From assembly GCA_900708905.1 (NCBI GenBank), contig CAADRB010000032.1, positions 1,096,545 to 1,160,544 on the forward strand: a stretch of 64,000 nucleotides of DNA. Reading direction: 5' to 3'. Position 1 is the stretch's first letter, and each line of letters begins with the position of its first letter. The notes under the pieces are model-generated. The model was not told the DNA's origin, ran no database searches, and was given only the letters and a program-made list of their open reading frames with translations. Positions 39,613-51,900 of this stretch are shown piece by piece. Origin of the DNA: Hymenolepis diminuta (Eukaryota > Platyhelminthes > Cestoda > Cyclophyllidea > Hymenolepididae). Both the position numbers and the translations under genes were made by a program.

Positions 39613-40379
39613 GTTAGGCTTTGGAACATTTGAACCTTAAAAAGTGGATTATATCCCATATGAGAGAGTAGACAGCTTGATTTTTCTAGAATTCAAATGA
39701 AATTAGATTGTTGATATTTTGAAACCCTCATCGACTCTCAATTTCATCCTTATTATACTACTTCTCACAGTCAGATGGTATCTAATGTATAAACTTGTGA
39801 ATTTTTTGTTTTGTCGTGAGTGATAACAGCTGAAATATGTCTACTGAAATTCTATTAACTGCTCATTTATATTATTTTAAGAAATTAAAACTAATTAAAC
39901 ATGGAGGTTTATATTAACTAGTACATATCAGACTTGTGAATTGTAAATGGTGTTCACTAAACATGATATACTTATCTGACTTCAAATTTTATGCGATTGA
40001 AAGGCATTTATTTTCTGCTAAATACAAAGTGAAATAACTTTAAATTTTAGGTCGTACAAATAAAATGTCGACCTTGTTTCGAGGAAAAAAATAAATATTA
40101 TAAATGTACCATTAAAATGGAGCTGTGTAGATTCGGAAAAAAAGGTGTATGTATTAAATGAATTAAAGGGGCTATAAAAATGCATAAATCCATAAAGCAC
40201 AAGTTAATTTTAAACAAAATGCATAAGGTCGCTTAAAGACAGGATCTTGGTATTCACCGCGTGCCTTAATGTCTATGCTCACAAAGACATCACGTAGAAT
40301 ACCAAATTCACAATGTGTCTCTTCTATCTGTTTAATGCATTCAGTATTAATGACAAAACAATAAAACTTTACCTTCATG

Positions 40380-40810
40380 GCCTATTTTGAGGAAGAGAAA
40401 TGGTACACGAGTCCTCGTAAGACTCCCTCAGTTTCGTTGGCTCAGCTCAGGTGAACTGAGCAATCCTAACCCAGGATTCTGAGGACGGCTTTCACACCTG
40501 TCTGTACAGATGCGCACGTTCGCTGAGCTCTGTTTCGCTGGCTGGTAGAAAAGTCCCACAACCAATAGGAAGCATGCCAGCTAGGGTTAGTCCACGTGAG
40601 TCAAGGAGTCTGTTTGCCCACTGGTCTGTCCGTTCCCCCTTGCCCGGACCGTCTCGTTTCTGAGACTCTTCCTCTACTCCACCTATCCTACTCCACTCCC
40701 TCTGCCATTCCCCTTCTCAAATTTCGCTTTGGCCCAATCGAAATGGGAAGCAGAAGCACACACATATATGCGGTAGCTGCCGTCTCGCATCGAAGGTAGC
40801 TGTTTTTCAC
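40380..40810 (+). promoter_or_regulatory. GC-enriched island, possible promoter or first exon
   Basis: A roughly 430-bp block is visibly richer in GC and CpG than its surroundings. It has CCAAT motifs near 40562 (caaccaatagg) and 40734 (gcccaatcg), with a long pyrimidine-rich tract between them. After the second lies ATG at 40743, followed by 17 open codons and a donor-like gaag|gtagct at 40796. This could be a promoter with a short first coding exon on the plus strand. No downstream exon could be joined to it, and it could instead be an old repeat. Confidence 0.3.
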
Positions 40811-43229
40811 CACTGGTCGGTCCCTAAAGGCCATTTTAACTTCTCATACATTCTTACAAGGCAGAAAAAACAAAAGATGTACTTATTGTGCTTTTTACTT
40901 CTCCTAGAAGAGGTTGTCATTTTACTCTAGTTAACCACTATTTTGCAGTCTAATTTATTCTAGTAACGCAGTATTTTAAGAAAATTTCTCCTTATCTTTT
41001 AGATTTTATTAGACCTTCCTCATTGATTAGAAAAAATTTTTGCAAATGCTTAACTAATCTCCTCATCCGTTAAGGTGAGATTACACAAATAAGTTAAAGA
41101 TATTTTTAGGATATTTTATTGAAAAATCGGTGGAGATCACTTCAATTTCAATATTTGTGTTTTCCAATACAATCTGCGGCTTTTAGCTTACAAAAGTATA
41201 CAAAGTTTCAAAAACACACAAGGGTAACCAAGAACACGTTACGCTCGTGAAATCAGGTATTTCAAATTAGAGCACCGTTTACATAAACAAGCAATTAGAT
41301 TAAACAAAAGGCGATTTAAAAAGCGAAAATTAAGGAGACGGAAATAAAGAAAGTTGAATAGAAGATGCACTAAGGGAAAAATATCGTTTTTTGCTATAAC
41401 AATGCTAATTCCCACTCTCATAACAGACTGAACCAACTATATGAAGGTATGAGTTAAAGCCAAACAATTTCACCTACCTCGTGAAAATACAAATAACATT
41501 CTTGAAATCAGATGTCTCACATTTGATAAAATATTATCGCTTTTTAGATCAACATTTTTTAATCTCCTAGAAATACGAAGTGAACTCCTGACAAGGTATA
41601 ACGGGCTTTCAAAACGCATTGCGTCTAATTGGACACTTACTCTGGTTAACAGCTTTTTGTGTGAGAGTCCCAAGATGCCTTATTATAGGGTTATACTGGG
41701 TGGCATTGACCCTTTATTAGAAAATGTAGACATAGTCTTGGGAACTAGGCGCAAATGACCCAGAAGACCCAGGAGAGAACACTTATTGACTGAATCATAA
41801 CTTTTAATATATTTGTCTTACAACCTTTTGGGCAGACAGACGAAATACACTTGATAACAGGGAAGTCAATCATACGTCGCTCTTTCTTAATGAGAATTTA
41901 TCATGTGACCAGACACTGAGCGCCTGGCGGAAATTTGAATTGCGTGGAAGAATTGATTAATACCAACATTTCCTCGATGATGGTGATTCAGTCACATAAT
42001 TTTATGATCTGAGATTGCAAAAAATCTCAAGCGAAATTTACTTGAGAATGGGAAACGAAAACTTTTTCTTCCTTTCTTCAATCAAAGTCCTAAATGTATT
42101 GCTGATTCATCTCATAAGGACGATAGAAAATTCAGCATGCGAAAAATGCCGGGGGCTTCAAATAAGTTGGACGAAAGAAAAAAATTAATCAAAAGTATAA
42201 TCATCTTTCGTTTGTAAATGCAAGAGATACTAATTGAAGCAGCTTTTTGGATCTATGGCTAAAATTAAAGTAGACAGTAATATTTGATATTCATGTATGT
42301 AACATTTGTATAATCCTGAAATCTTTTAAATACATTAAGTAATAAGAAGCTCAAAATACAATAGAATTGACTCATCTAATTGAAATAGGTGGAACATTTG
42401 GCAACAAAAGGACTCACAATGGGTAGCAAAACACTAAGTAAAATACTCAATTCTATTTAGGAAATTATTTTCAGACACTCATCTTGGGTCATATAATGTA
42501 TTTCATATAGTATCATCAGGCTTTTCCTGTGAAAAACTCGACTTCTATTAACCCTTTTTATTTGGGACATTATCTAGTGCGGTTGGGATATTCTGCTTAC
42601 TGGGGGTGCGACAATGGGCATCCAAACTATGGCATCTGTTTTCATGAAAGAACACGTTAATTGATACACTGCCGTTGCACACACAGCGTTTGGATTTAAT
42701 TTTATTCTCTCACCTTTAATTCGTTTTAAGGCACTGTTCGATTTCCTTTGTTTCTAAAAGATACGCCTTCTAAATATTAAAGGATTTTTGGATTTACTTT
42801 GAATCCTTTTTGATAGTCGTCAAATGAGAAATCTTACAATTTAATTGTGATTGTGAGAAAAAGCATATACGTATATTAGAATACCAATTTAGAAGAAAGG
42901 TGGTATCCATTTCAATTACTTTACAAATTCGCATTTGCAGTTTTCCTAGCCTATTGTGTTTATTTTGTAAGCCAGTGTAAATTCCCCTGGTAGTAATAAC
43001 AAATATAGTTCAAATCAAAATGTCTCCTAAAGCAGTCCATTTAATCCAGTCAATTTAATAAATAAATAGTAAAAGAGGTGGGGTCAATAGTGATAGACGT
43101 AAGTTCAGAATAATATTCAATGGAGACAAAGTGGAATGTAAAATCTGAATACTTCCATCCTGAAAAATTAGGATTTCTCCCAAGATCGGCTTTTCATTAG
43201 CTTCTTTTTACTCAAAATTCTTCAAAGGC

Positions 43230-43279
43230 TTGATTTATTTGGAAGCACTTGGTTCGAGGATCAAGTGCTTATAAATCAA
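43230..43279. other. Long imperfect hairpin, 17 paired bases
   Basis: ttgattta and aagcacttg (43230-43251, with five unpaired bases between them) pair with caagtgctt and taaatcaa (43262-43279, one unpaired base) around a ten-base loop gttcgaggat. All 17 pairs are Watson-Crick. It is somewhat short for a typical pre-miRNA. Function unknown. Confidence 0.5.
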
Positions 43280-44029
43280 TTTATATTCAATGGATACCAG
43301 AAGAAAACAGACATTTAGAACTGCTTAAATAAGTGGGTATTGACTTTAATTCCATCTGTACTGCCACAGAATTGTTAGTCAATTAGGATAACTAACATTT
43401 ACTAGAATTCAGTCATTCTAGCTACTTAAGAGCTTCTGGTTTACAAATCAGTTCATAGAAATCTTGGGATTCAAAAAGAAGATCCCTTAAATGTCAAGCA
43501 AAATTATTAATCTCACATGTTCAAATGAGATTATTCAATTGTAATAGACATGCTCTTATTTGCTCAAATAATAATGTCTTTATTAAGTCAGTTTAATTAA
43601 AGATAATGTCGTAAAAGTGAATGAGACAAAAGAATACCTGGTTTGCAAACGCTACGCGATTGAAGTGAGAACTCTGCAATGCCTCATAATGACATTTCAT
43701 TATTTCGATATTTTTTCAACTTTGATTTGTAACGTTTGGTTCCGAAGCTCATATTCATGGAAATATTTTCTCGTTTCGTTGAGTTACCCTGAATTTGAAA
43801 CAATTGCATTAAAGTTCACAACCATCAGCTCAATTTATAAAAATTCGCGGCGCCCTCAGATTATCAAAGGACTTACGAAAAAATTTACCTGTTCCAATAA
43901 GAGAAATAATAAGTTGTAGGATTTTTTTTATTATCTGAAGATGCGAAACTGTTAAAAGAGTACTGTAAGGGATGAAAGAGGAAATCGAAAATGAGCATAT
44001 ATTAAAGTAAAAATGCCAAATGGTTTATT

Positions 44030-44204
44030 AGAATTCTAGAAGCATTCAGCTACCCACTTTCTAGTAAGGAAAATAAATCACTTTGTAATACCCAAGTGTT
44101 TTAAATCTCAAATTTCATTATTTGGTGCCCGAGTTTAGATGTGAATTAATGTTTATGAGATTCAGAACTTGATCAAGAGATTAAATTAGATGGTTGCTCT
44201 GTCC
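44030..44204 (+). repeat. Dispersed short repeat, long diverged copy
   Basis: gaattctagaagcattcagc matches gaattatagaagcattgatt of the copy at 26950. Downstream come aatttcattatttggtgccc, gtgaattaatgtttatgaga, ttcagaacttgatcaagag and ttaaattagatggttgctc in the family order. Confidence 0.5.
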
Positions 44205-44431
44205 GCTTTGATTCGTTTGCCTTTTAATGGATTTCACCTTGAGTGAATTCAAAGTTTTTTGAGGAGAACATTGAATCGCGATAGGTTAACCAGTAACGTG
44301 GTCATTTTTTTCATCTGATTAACGAGTCTCATTATGGAACGCTTTTTCCAACACCTTTCTTTGGTACTAGGCAAAATCATATTCATATTCTTTCATGCTC
44401 TTTATTATTTAGACTCGCCCACTGGATGTGC

Positions 44432-44481
44432 GCTGATGGAATCGAGCCCGTGAAGATCACGTTAACCACTCGGCCATCAAC
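44432..44481 (-). pseudogene. Truncated tRNA-Ser-like sequence
   Basis: On the minus strand this 50-nt stretch has a tRNA acceptor pairing (5' GTTGATG with 3' CATCAGC, seven pairs including one G-T), a perfect A box TGGCCGAGTGG (44466-44476) followed by TTAAC, and a B box GGCTCGATTCC (44438-44448). The anticodon and variable arms are missing: only about 17 nt separate the two boxes. It therefore cannot be a working tRNA. It may be a deleted tRNA gene or the head of a tRNA-derived SINE that could still bind TFIIIC. Confidence 0.65.
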
Positions 44482-45377
44482 GTAATCTGCTAATCGATAG
44501 GTCCTGAATACCAAAGTCAAATCAAAATAACCTGAAAAATGCAGATTACATGTGAAGTGAGAATTTGCTGATGATCTGATTTTATTCAATACTGATATTC
44601 GACCCCTTTTTAATAGTATTTTTACCACTCCTCCGTTTCCCAATGTTATACAATTGTAAATATTTTATCCTATTTTCATCACTTTTTGGTTCATCCCTGT
44701 ACTGTCCTTATCACTTTTATCATCCTTTTTCTAACTATAAAACAATTTTGTCCCGTTTAATTTTGGCGTTTGTTCGACCCTTATTGGAGGTAGATATTGT
44801 TCATCAAAAATCATTATTTCTCTTTCTGGATTCTTAAACACAAGGTGAATATCATTTCAATTCATTTAAAACTTTTTGTACTTTTACTTATGACCATTTG
44901 AATAAACTTAAAAGTAAATTAAATCCACATATAATTTCCATTAATGCAGCACTTTCATTAGTCGTCAAATTTATGCTGAAATATTTATTCAATTTACGTT
45001 TTAAAATGATAGCTGAAGAGGAGGAGACATATCTTTCTAGATTACATTTAGTAAACAAAAAATGGCGACGCAGATTTGAAAATAAAATTGCAATATTCAC
45101 TATTTTGCACAATTGCTTGAGTGTCAGTTTTCATGAACAAAACATTGCATTTATTTACGGTATTATCATTTTTAGAACCAACTTCTATTTGCAGCTTTTA
45201 TAGTCCAATAAAACTCATTTCGATATCTGTCACTTCTTAAAGCACTTCGTAACCATTTCTCCTTTTACGATAGTTCCACTTGCATCTAACTTTTAAATTA
45301 GTATATATTCATCAATACCTCAGTGCCTCCCCTCATAAACAGTTGGAAAGTACTTTTATTTGTAGATATAAGTGGGA

Positions 45378-45413
45378 CGTAATTGAATCAGTACAGCAGT
45401 TAACCCACTGGCA
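45378..45413 (-). other. tRNA-like fragment
   Basis: The minus strand reads tgccagtgggttaac and, shortly after, tgattcaattac, resembling an A box and a decayed B box only about 10 nt apart. This parallels the truncated element at 44432 but is weaker. It could be chance. Confidence 0.3.
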
Positions 45414-46971
45414 TTGAGGGAGAAATTTTAATTTAAGTCGTGTCAGTCTCGTAAGGAGAAAGAGCGTTTGGTCGTTAATCAACACCAATCAAGCCAGACT
45501 GATAAGTGATTTTAGTCTCATTTCTCCTGATCCATATGAATGTGTGCATAAATCTGGTTGGTGTCCCACATACAACCAAATTATGATTTGAGTTATTTCT
45601 TCATTTTGTAAAGAGTTATTGACAAAAAAGTAAGAGAATGAACTTTCAGACGATATAATACAAGATATTTATGAGGTGTGAAATAATATGAAACCATTAG
45701 AAATTACTGAGAAGGAGAAGCATAAACAAATCCATCGGGGTTACCGGTCACTTAAGGTAAAACAGCAGAGTGCTGAATGGGGCTAATTAAGAGAAATATA
45801 AATTTTGGAATGAAGTGATACTAAACACAGATTTATTTTGAGATAGGATAGCTGGCACGCTACATAATGCAATGTCAAAAGTTTCTGTGAACTTTATTAT
45901 ACGCCAAATCAGTAGAAATTAATTGAGGCAAATTAAACCCTACACTCCTTGAAATTTATTCCCGTTGATTTTGTTGACTAAATAATCGACCCCAGGGGAT
46001 TCCACTAAGTCAAAAATCGAACTGGCGTGGCTTTGCCAACAGCTCAGTTAAAGTAAAGTGTCAACCAAATATCGCGAGATTAACTCATTCAGAAATCCAA
46101 AGGTCATTATCGACATGTTTTTCTAACATATTCTAATATTGAGATATTACTATACTCCTATTAAGAAACTGGACAAAAGAATGTAGCCAAACTTAAATAA
46201 GGTAAGTCTCCTGATTCCGTGACCTTGGTGTCTAAATCTACTCGGTCTCCACCCCTCTCACTTTCGTTCCTTATTGGTTTGATCTTGAATTTCCCTTATT
46301 GATATGCTTTTTTTCATATTTAAAAACTTGTTTATTTCTTTTTGCTTTGCCTTGAGTCATTATCATGAATAATATAACATTAGTAAGATTAAAACTATTT
46401 TAGAATGTTAAGGTCCATATGTGGTTGACGGTTCAATTTGTCTTCTTGTTAATAGCTAAAATTAGATTAAAATTCTGACATTTTAATTTAGCCAAAATAT
46501 TTCTGTCCTAAATTGTAGGTAGCCCACATTCGGAGAGCCGACATTTCGGTTAATGCACTCACAGACAAAATTTTTAATTTGTTTTTGGGTGTGACTATCG
46601 TAAAATTTTATTCAAATGGGCAGTAGCAGTAAAGGTGTTTTAGAGTACTGAACTAGCTTCACGCCTACATCAATTGCTATTTGAAAATCAATTCGAAGAA
46701 ATTATTTCTTTCCTATTAATTAAATTAGAAAGTGGAATGTATACATCTACTTATGAAGGATATATGGAATACAACGGGAAGGGGAATTGGATGGTTTTGA
46801 AGCTTGAGTGGAATTTTCGAAAATTGTGAAATTGACTTTACTTGGGCAGATATTTGCCAATAAAACCTAAATCCATTTTGGAAAATGCTCTCCAATGCTT
46901 ATCTTGAAGATTTCCGCGTCTCCTTTTATAGCTGAACGTTAATATTGCCGTTGGCAGTTCCTCTTACTGGT

Positions 46972-47044
46972 GCTCACTGATGTGTATCAAACTCGTGAGA
47001 TCTAATAGTACCGACAGGCACGTTTACCACTGCGCCACCGATGC
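46972..47044 (-). pseudogene. tRNA-Gly-like pseudogene or SINE head
   Basis: The minus strand starts GCATCGGTGGCGCAGTGGTA, closely resembling the 5' half of eukaryotic tRNA-Gly (acceptor, D-arm and A box TGGCGCAGTGG at 47027-47037). The region where the B box should lie, at roughly normal spacing, reads GAGTTTGATACA (46983-46994), a degraded version of GGTTCGATTCC. The anticodon stem and 3' acceptor strand do not pair well. I read it as a tRNA-derived relic, not a functional tRNA. Confidence 0.55.
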
Positions 47045-48569
47045 ACACTCGGACGATAAATTTTCTGATGATTTTTCCTACGTTCTCGACATTGGGAACA
47101 CCTATATTTCTGCTCATGCATTAAAAAAATCAATAGGATATGTTCATTTTTGTGCTTTTCATTCTTTCAAATCGGTTAATTAATAAGGATGACCGTTCGA
47201 ATCATTTAAGTACTTTGCATTTCTTTCCAATCAAGGAGTTGATTCTTTATTCCCACTTCCCTACCTAAAGCATAAGGAGCTTTACTCTGTTCTATCTCTG
47301 ACTCACTTGTCTTCTGTGAAAATGCTTGTGTATCCATCCAAGTTGTTGTACTCCCGCATATTGGACTAGGGGCTATTATAGCTAACATATTTTCGAATCG
47401 CCAGTCACGAATTTAATAGCCTTTCTCTGTGTCCTCAATATTTATTGTATTTTTCAACTTTATGTTGACGCTGATCAGTTTGAATAAGCGATTGCTAAAC
47501 AAGTTTTCAATATTCCTAAACTTATTTCTTCCAATAACATAACCTTATTGGTTCCCGCAACATGAATTTTATCACTCAGTCTATGCAGTCCAAAGTTCGC
47601 AATTTCTTAAGTGAGAAAATAAGTTGAATTAATTACTAAAAGATTTATCCGGTTGTCAAATTCTGACTAAAATATGGCTCAAGATCTTGAAGGGTTCTAA
47701 ATCTAGAGTTTCAAAAAAATATCCAGTGGTTTAGTTTTTATCGGTATCTTGGAATCGACATGGATAAAAATAATCTGTGAAGTGGTCCTTGAAAATATTA
47801 ATCCTGGTGTTCAAATACAAACTAGTATTAAATTAAATTAAATCACGTTTATCTGAATAAATTCATATTTGTTAATTTTTACAAATTTTGAACTTGGGTG
47901 AAGTTCAGTGTGTTCATGCATTAAAATCACAATGGCTCTTTCACCTGACAACGTTGAGAGAATTAGAATAAAAAAGCATATCTGAAGTGGTTAATTAACC
48001 GGCCAATAAGTTCGTCATACCACGAAAGAGGGATATATTTATGAAACAGGGTATGATTTCGAAATGCGAGTATTGGAACAGATTATGGGGCACTGAATTG
48101 TACCCAGGGGCTTACCAGCTTGCAAACGGAATCCGGTTTCGAATTTCCCAAGACACCTTCAATGACATTTTATTCCAATTTCTACTCTATCCCCTTTTTA
48201 TCAATATTGGACAGTTCTATTATTCCCTATGCTTAGATACCCTCTCATAATGAAAAATCGTACAATATATTTTGTCTTTCCGCGGGCAATTAATAAATAA
48301 TCTGTCAACCATTGACCATATCAAGATTTCTGGCTCATTGCTATTATCAAATGACAACAACTTATTCCAATAACGAGTTGTATTAAGGTATTATTAGTTT
48401 GAAAATTAACAAATACAATTTTTGATTATGGGGCAGCATCTGATTTGGGTAAATGGTACAATAGAAAGGAATGAAAAAGGGAAAGCTAGGCAATGAACTC
48501 AGGTCATCAAGATCTGTGCACCCATTCGTCCACATAATAAATACATTCCGCTATGTCATATCTAAATAT

Positions 48570-48655
48570 TACAAGATCCGGATTTATGATTTGACCTTGA
48601 AGTTTATGTCCGCTATGCTCTGTACTTATTGATGAGTCGGTTAAATTGAGTAGTT
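48570..48655 (+). repeat. Dispersed short repeat, copy
   Basis: Blocks gatccggatttatgatttga, agtttatgtccgctatg, tgtacttattgatgagtcgg and ttaaattgag match the family core in order. Confidence 0.55.
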
Positions 48656-50599
48656 TATTTACTCCAGTATTTTAAAACAACCGGTTTATTCTATTTGTAG
48701 TGTTTTTTAGCATAATGGAGCTCCATGGAGTTCCATCAGCTTGTTTATTTATTTTTCTCCAGACAGCGTATTGTAATGGGTTTGGAATGAACATATTACC
48801 AATATTTTAATACGATACTATGTTTTTATTAATATTTTAATAAAATGCTATTGTTTTTATTCTTATCATGTCCAACCATTACTTTAATCATCGGACCTCA
48901 TATTGCATTATTTTAAAAGGCACGCTGAGTCTTTTTTGAGTGGTTTTAAAATCGACTTACATGCGCATTTTAGCTAGAATGAATGAACGAATCAACAATA
49001 ATCCAGATATGGATCAAACCCGCGAAAGTAGTTAAATTGTGATTCGCGGTTGTTTAATTTCTTGTCATTCAATAAGCATAATTATACTCTGCATTACCCT
49101 TTGTCATTGAATCATGTCAGAAAAGAGTGCTCTGCTTAGGAATGACCGCGAAATACAAATTAAGGATAATTATTTATCGTTATTTAGTTGTTCAATTTAA
49201 TCCAACAAATTAAAGACAGATTTAGGGCGAAATGGAAGGTCAAAAAACGTAGAAAGAAATGCTCAAATAATTCAAGAGCTTTATTTCAGTAGAATACCGA
49301 TTATCTAAGGTGGTCCAGTATTTTTCCCAAAGAAGTTGAATTCGTTGAGCATGACCTGCTGTTTCAAGATTCTAGCACCATGGTTTCTTCATCGATTCTG
49401 ATGCAGATCATCTGAATTCAGCTCACTCAATTATTTTTTTAAAACTGTTTGCTTAATTCAGGGCGCTGTTCAGAATAAAGGATTAATAATGTCCTCCGAG
49501 GTATAAGTGTTCCCGCTTGACAACCAGAAATTGCATATATTGGTTAGTATTAGTGATGTGCATTTTTGACCATGTAATTACTAAAATATCAAACGTTGTA
49601 CATCTTGCATTATCGTCTTTCATTTAAATCTCTTAACTGATGAATCCATATTCCTTAGGGATACAGTGCCTTCGTTTTTTTTAATTTGAAAGTTCAGAAC
49701 AGACGGATTAAATTTGATGAGGTTATGCAGAAAATAATGCTTTCTACAGTTCAGTGAGAAAGGTTGATAAAATGACTGGATGTTTAAAATTCATTGCTTA
49801 TAATAACCCATGACTCTCTGAGATGAGGGAAGTTATTAGAAAACAAAGGGAAATCCACGTGAAGGATAGATAACGATGAAATCATCAAAAATATTCTGCG
49901 AATACCCTGTTGAAAAGGATTTAGTGGTACCAATTTGTTTAATTTACTTGATTTATGATATTATTTTAATGGTGATGCATAAGGCATTAATAAGGCGTAA
50001 CGAAAAGGGAACTTATAAATCTTTCATATGGATCCATTTAGAGTTCATTTTACTTTCGTCGCTCTAGATATTTAAGAGAGGACTCGGTGCCTTGCCTTGA
50101 AGGTAAATGGAGGAAAATAAAACTTGGTTTTTGTGATTTCCGGCTCCCAGTACCGGACTGTATGATAAACAGCGTTGGAAACACAAATTAATTATGATTG
50201 CCTTCCCTTGTCGTCAATTTTGTCCAGTTTGTTAATCTGAACAGCTGTCATGGACACAATATAATACGATGTGATCTACTGAGACATATTGTACGTAGTA
50301 CCAATTGGATTGCAATATCTGTTTTCAAAAGCGGGGGTTTGTCTTTGTACTTGACTCTATCCGACGATAAAGGAGTGTAATACCTAACTGTATCAATTAA
50401 ATGTTTATGTACGTTGCTCTATCACAAGGCGTAACAATGACGATTAAAACTGCGAAAATCGAGATCTAGTAGTCACTGAAAATATATATATTTGAAATAC
50501 TTCCATATTTGATGCCAAATGTAAACTATGAGCGGAAACGAATCTTAATCTATATTTTTGCGCTTTCGTTGTGCACTTAATGATATTGAAAGATGACCC

Positions 50600-51015
50600 T
50601 CTATGTATTCCCAAAATTATTATTTATTCCCATCCTTTATGAAGCCACAAATGAAATCTTTATGTCCCTATGACTCAAACCCCTATCCGTCATATTTAAT
50701 CAAGTTTATCGATTCTATGTCTGTCTCGTTTTATTTGAAAGTACATCTCACGCGCGTCCCTGCCCAAGTGACTCATATAAACTGTCTTTGTATTTTTACT
50801 GAGACACACACTTGTCACATAGTGCTCCTATGCTGTCCTCTCAACGCCTTTGTTCTTTATCTCTCTTACCCACTTGAATCTCCATTGTGGCTTGATCGAT
50901 ACATTTTGGCCAAAACAGCTCTTTGTCTTCTGACCTAGAACTGGTGTTCATCGTTAGTTGCTATCTTAACCTCAACAATATGAACACCTGCTTAGTTGTG
51001 ACAACTCAACCAAAA
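50600..51015 (+). repeat. Pyrimidine-rich dispersed repeat, copy 1
   Basis: About 400 bp with collinear similarity to 61750-62195. Shared blocks include tgtccctatga.tcaaac, tgactcat.aactgtctttg, acacacactt and ctctcttac.cac. By eye, identity is moderate with many small indels, indicating an old insertion. An open frame of 111 codons through it has no domain motifs and is not conserved as a frame in the second copy. Confidence 0.6.
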
Positions 51016-51900
51016 TTAACTACGTAAAATCCAAAAATATGTGATATTTATTATCAATAAGATGTCATATTATTCTCTCACTCAAAAATTATTTAATTGA
51101 GTAAGGACTTCAGGGGCGGGTGATCTTAAGCATTTTTCAGTCTAGCCATCTTGGGATTTGCGATTAGTTCAGCGTTCGAGCGACTTACTTGTTATAAGTT
51201 AATGCAAAAATCCTCCCATTCTGAAGGATAAGTCAAGTTACTCACATCATTATAACTGCACAGGAAAATTTACAATGTAATTGTCATTTATTTTCAAATA
51301 TTTAAGTAATTCAATCATTGATAAGGCAACTACCAATGAAAATCTAGAAATCTTGACAAGTTTGTAATGAGAAGGCAAAATAACAATTTGCCTTACACAG
51401 GAAGCCCAATTACGATGCCACGTTCATGTCATAATAACAGCAGGTCACAGCATGACGAGATCCGTTGTCATTCATTAATTGGTTTGAAATCTGATCAATC
51501 ACATTCTGTCATTTCAAACATGAAGTTCAACTATTGGTTCAATCTTCGACTAGTCATAATTCGGCCAAACTCAATTCTTATTTATAAATAGATTCCAAAT
51601 TGCATCAGTAAATCTGGTGCGGTCTGCTCTGAAAAAATAAATTAGCCTTGTCTGGTTGGTCTATGGTCTCTGTCTGGTCTCTGTCTACCTTCTCACTGGG
51701 GTCTGAGCACTTTTAGAATACATTATAACGATGGACCTGTCCATTAGTTTGGGGACAAGACGTTCAAGAATAATGATTTTGATGGTTTATTACTAAAGTA
51801 CATGATGGAACTTATTCAAAATCTATCAGGAACTCTCATTCAATAGGAATTGTCTCGATATTAATAGCTTAATCAAAAAATGACTTCTTTGGCGTCCTGA

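Larger units (their letters stand above)
25508..40379. other. Gene-free stretch downstream of GPD1
   Basis: AT-rich sequence with no open frame showing protein-family motifs. It holds dispersed repeat copies (26950, 33040, 37060, 39541), tRNA-like remnants (27668, 30931, 35101), hairpins (33237, 34064) and a CTG run (36081). Whether it is intergenic or a large intron of a downstream gene cannot be decided from sequence alone. Confidence 0.6.
40811..51879. other. Gene-free stretch
   Basis: AT-rich DNA with open frames up to about 111 codons that show no motifs. The 50603-50938 frame lies within the pyrimidine-rich repeat. Contents that can be supported are the dispersed repeat copies at 44030 and 48570, tRNA-like sequences at 44432, 45378 and 46972, a hairpin at 43230 and the repeat at 50600. 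Confidence 0.6.

Noticed and set aside
44888..45203. Overlapping 74- and 101-codon ORFs on opposite strands
   Set aside because: AT-rich with no motif on either strand. Neither has coding-like composition.
50603..50938. 111-codon ORF with cysteine-rich, hydrophobic translation
   Set aside because: It lies within copy 1 of the pyrimidine-rich repeat, and the frame is not conserved in copy 2.
51898..51900. TGA read as selenocysteine
   Set aside because: Only six codons precede it, no SECIS-like structure was seen, and a splice acceptor just downstream explains the frame more simply.
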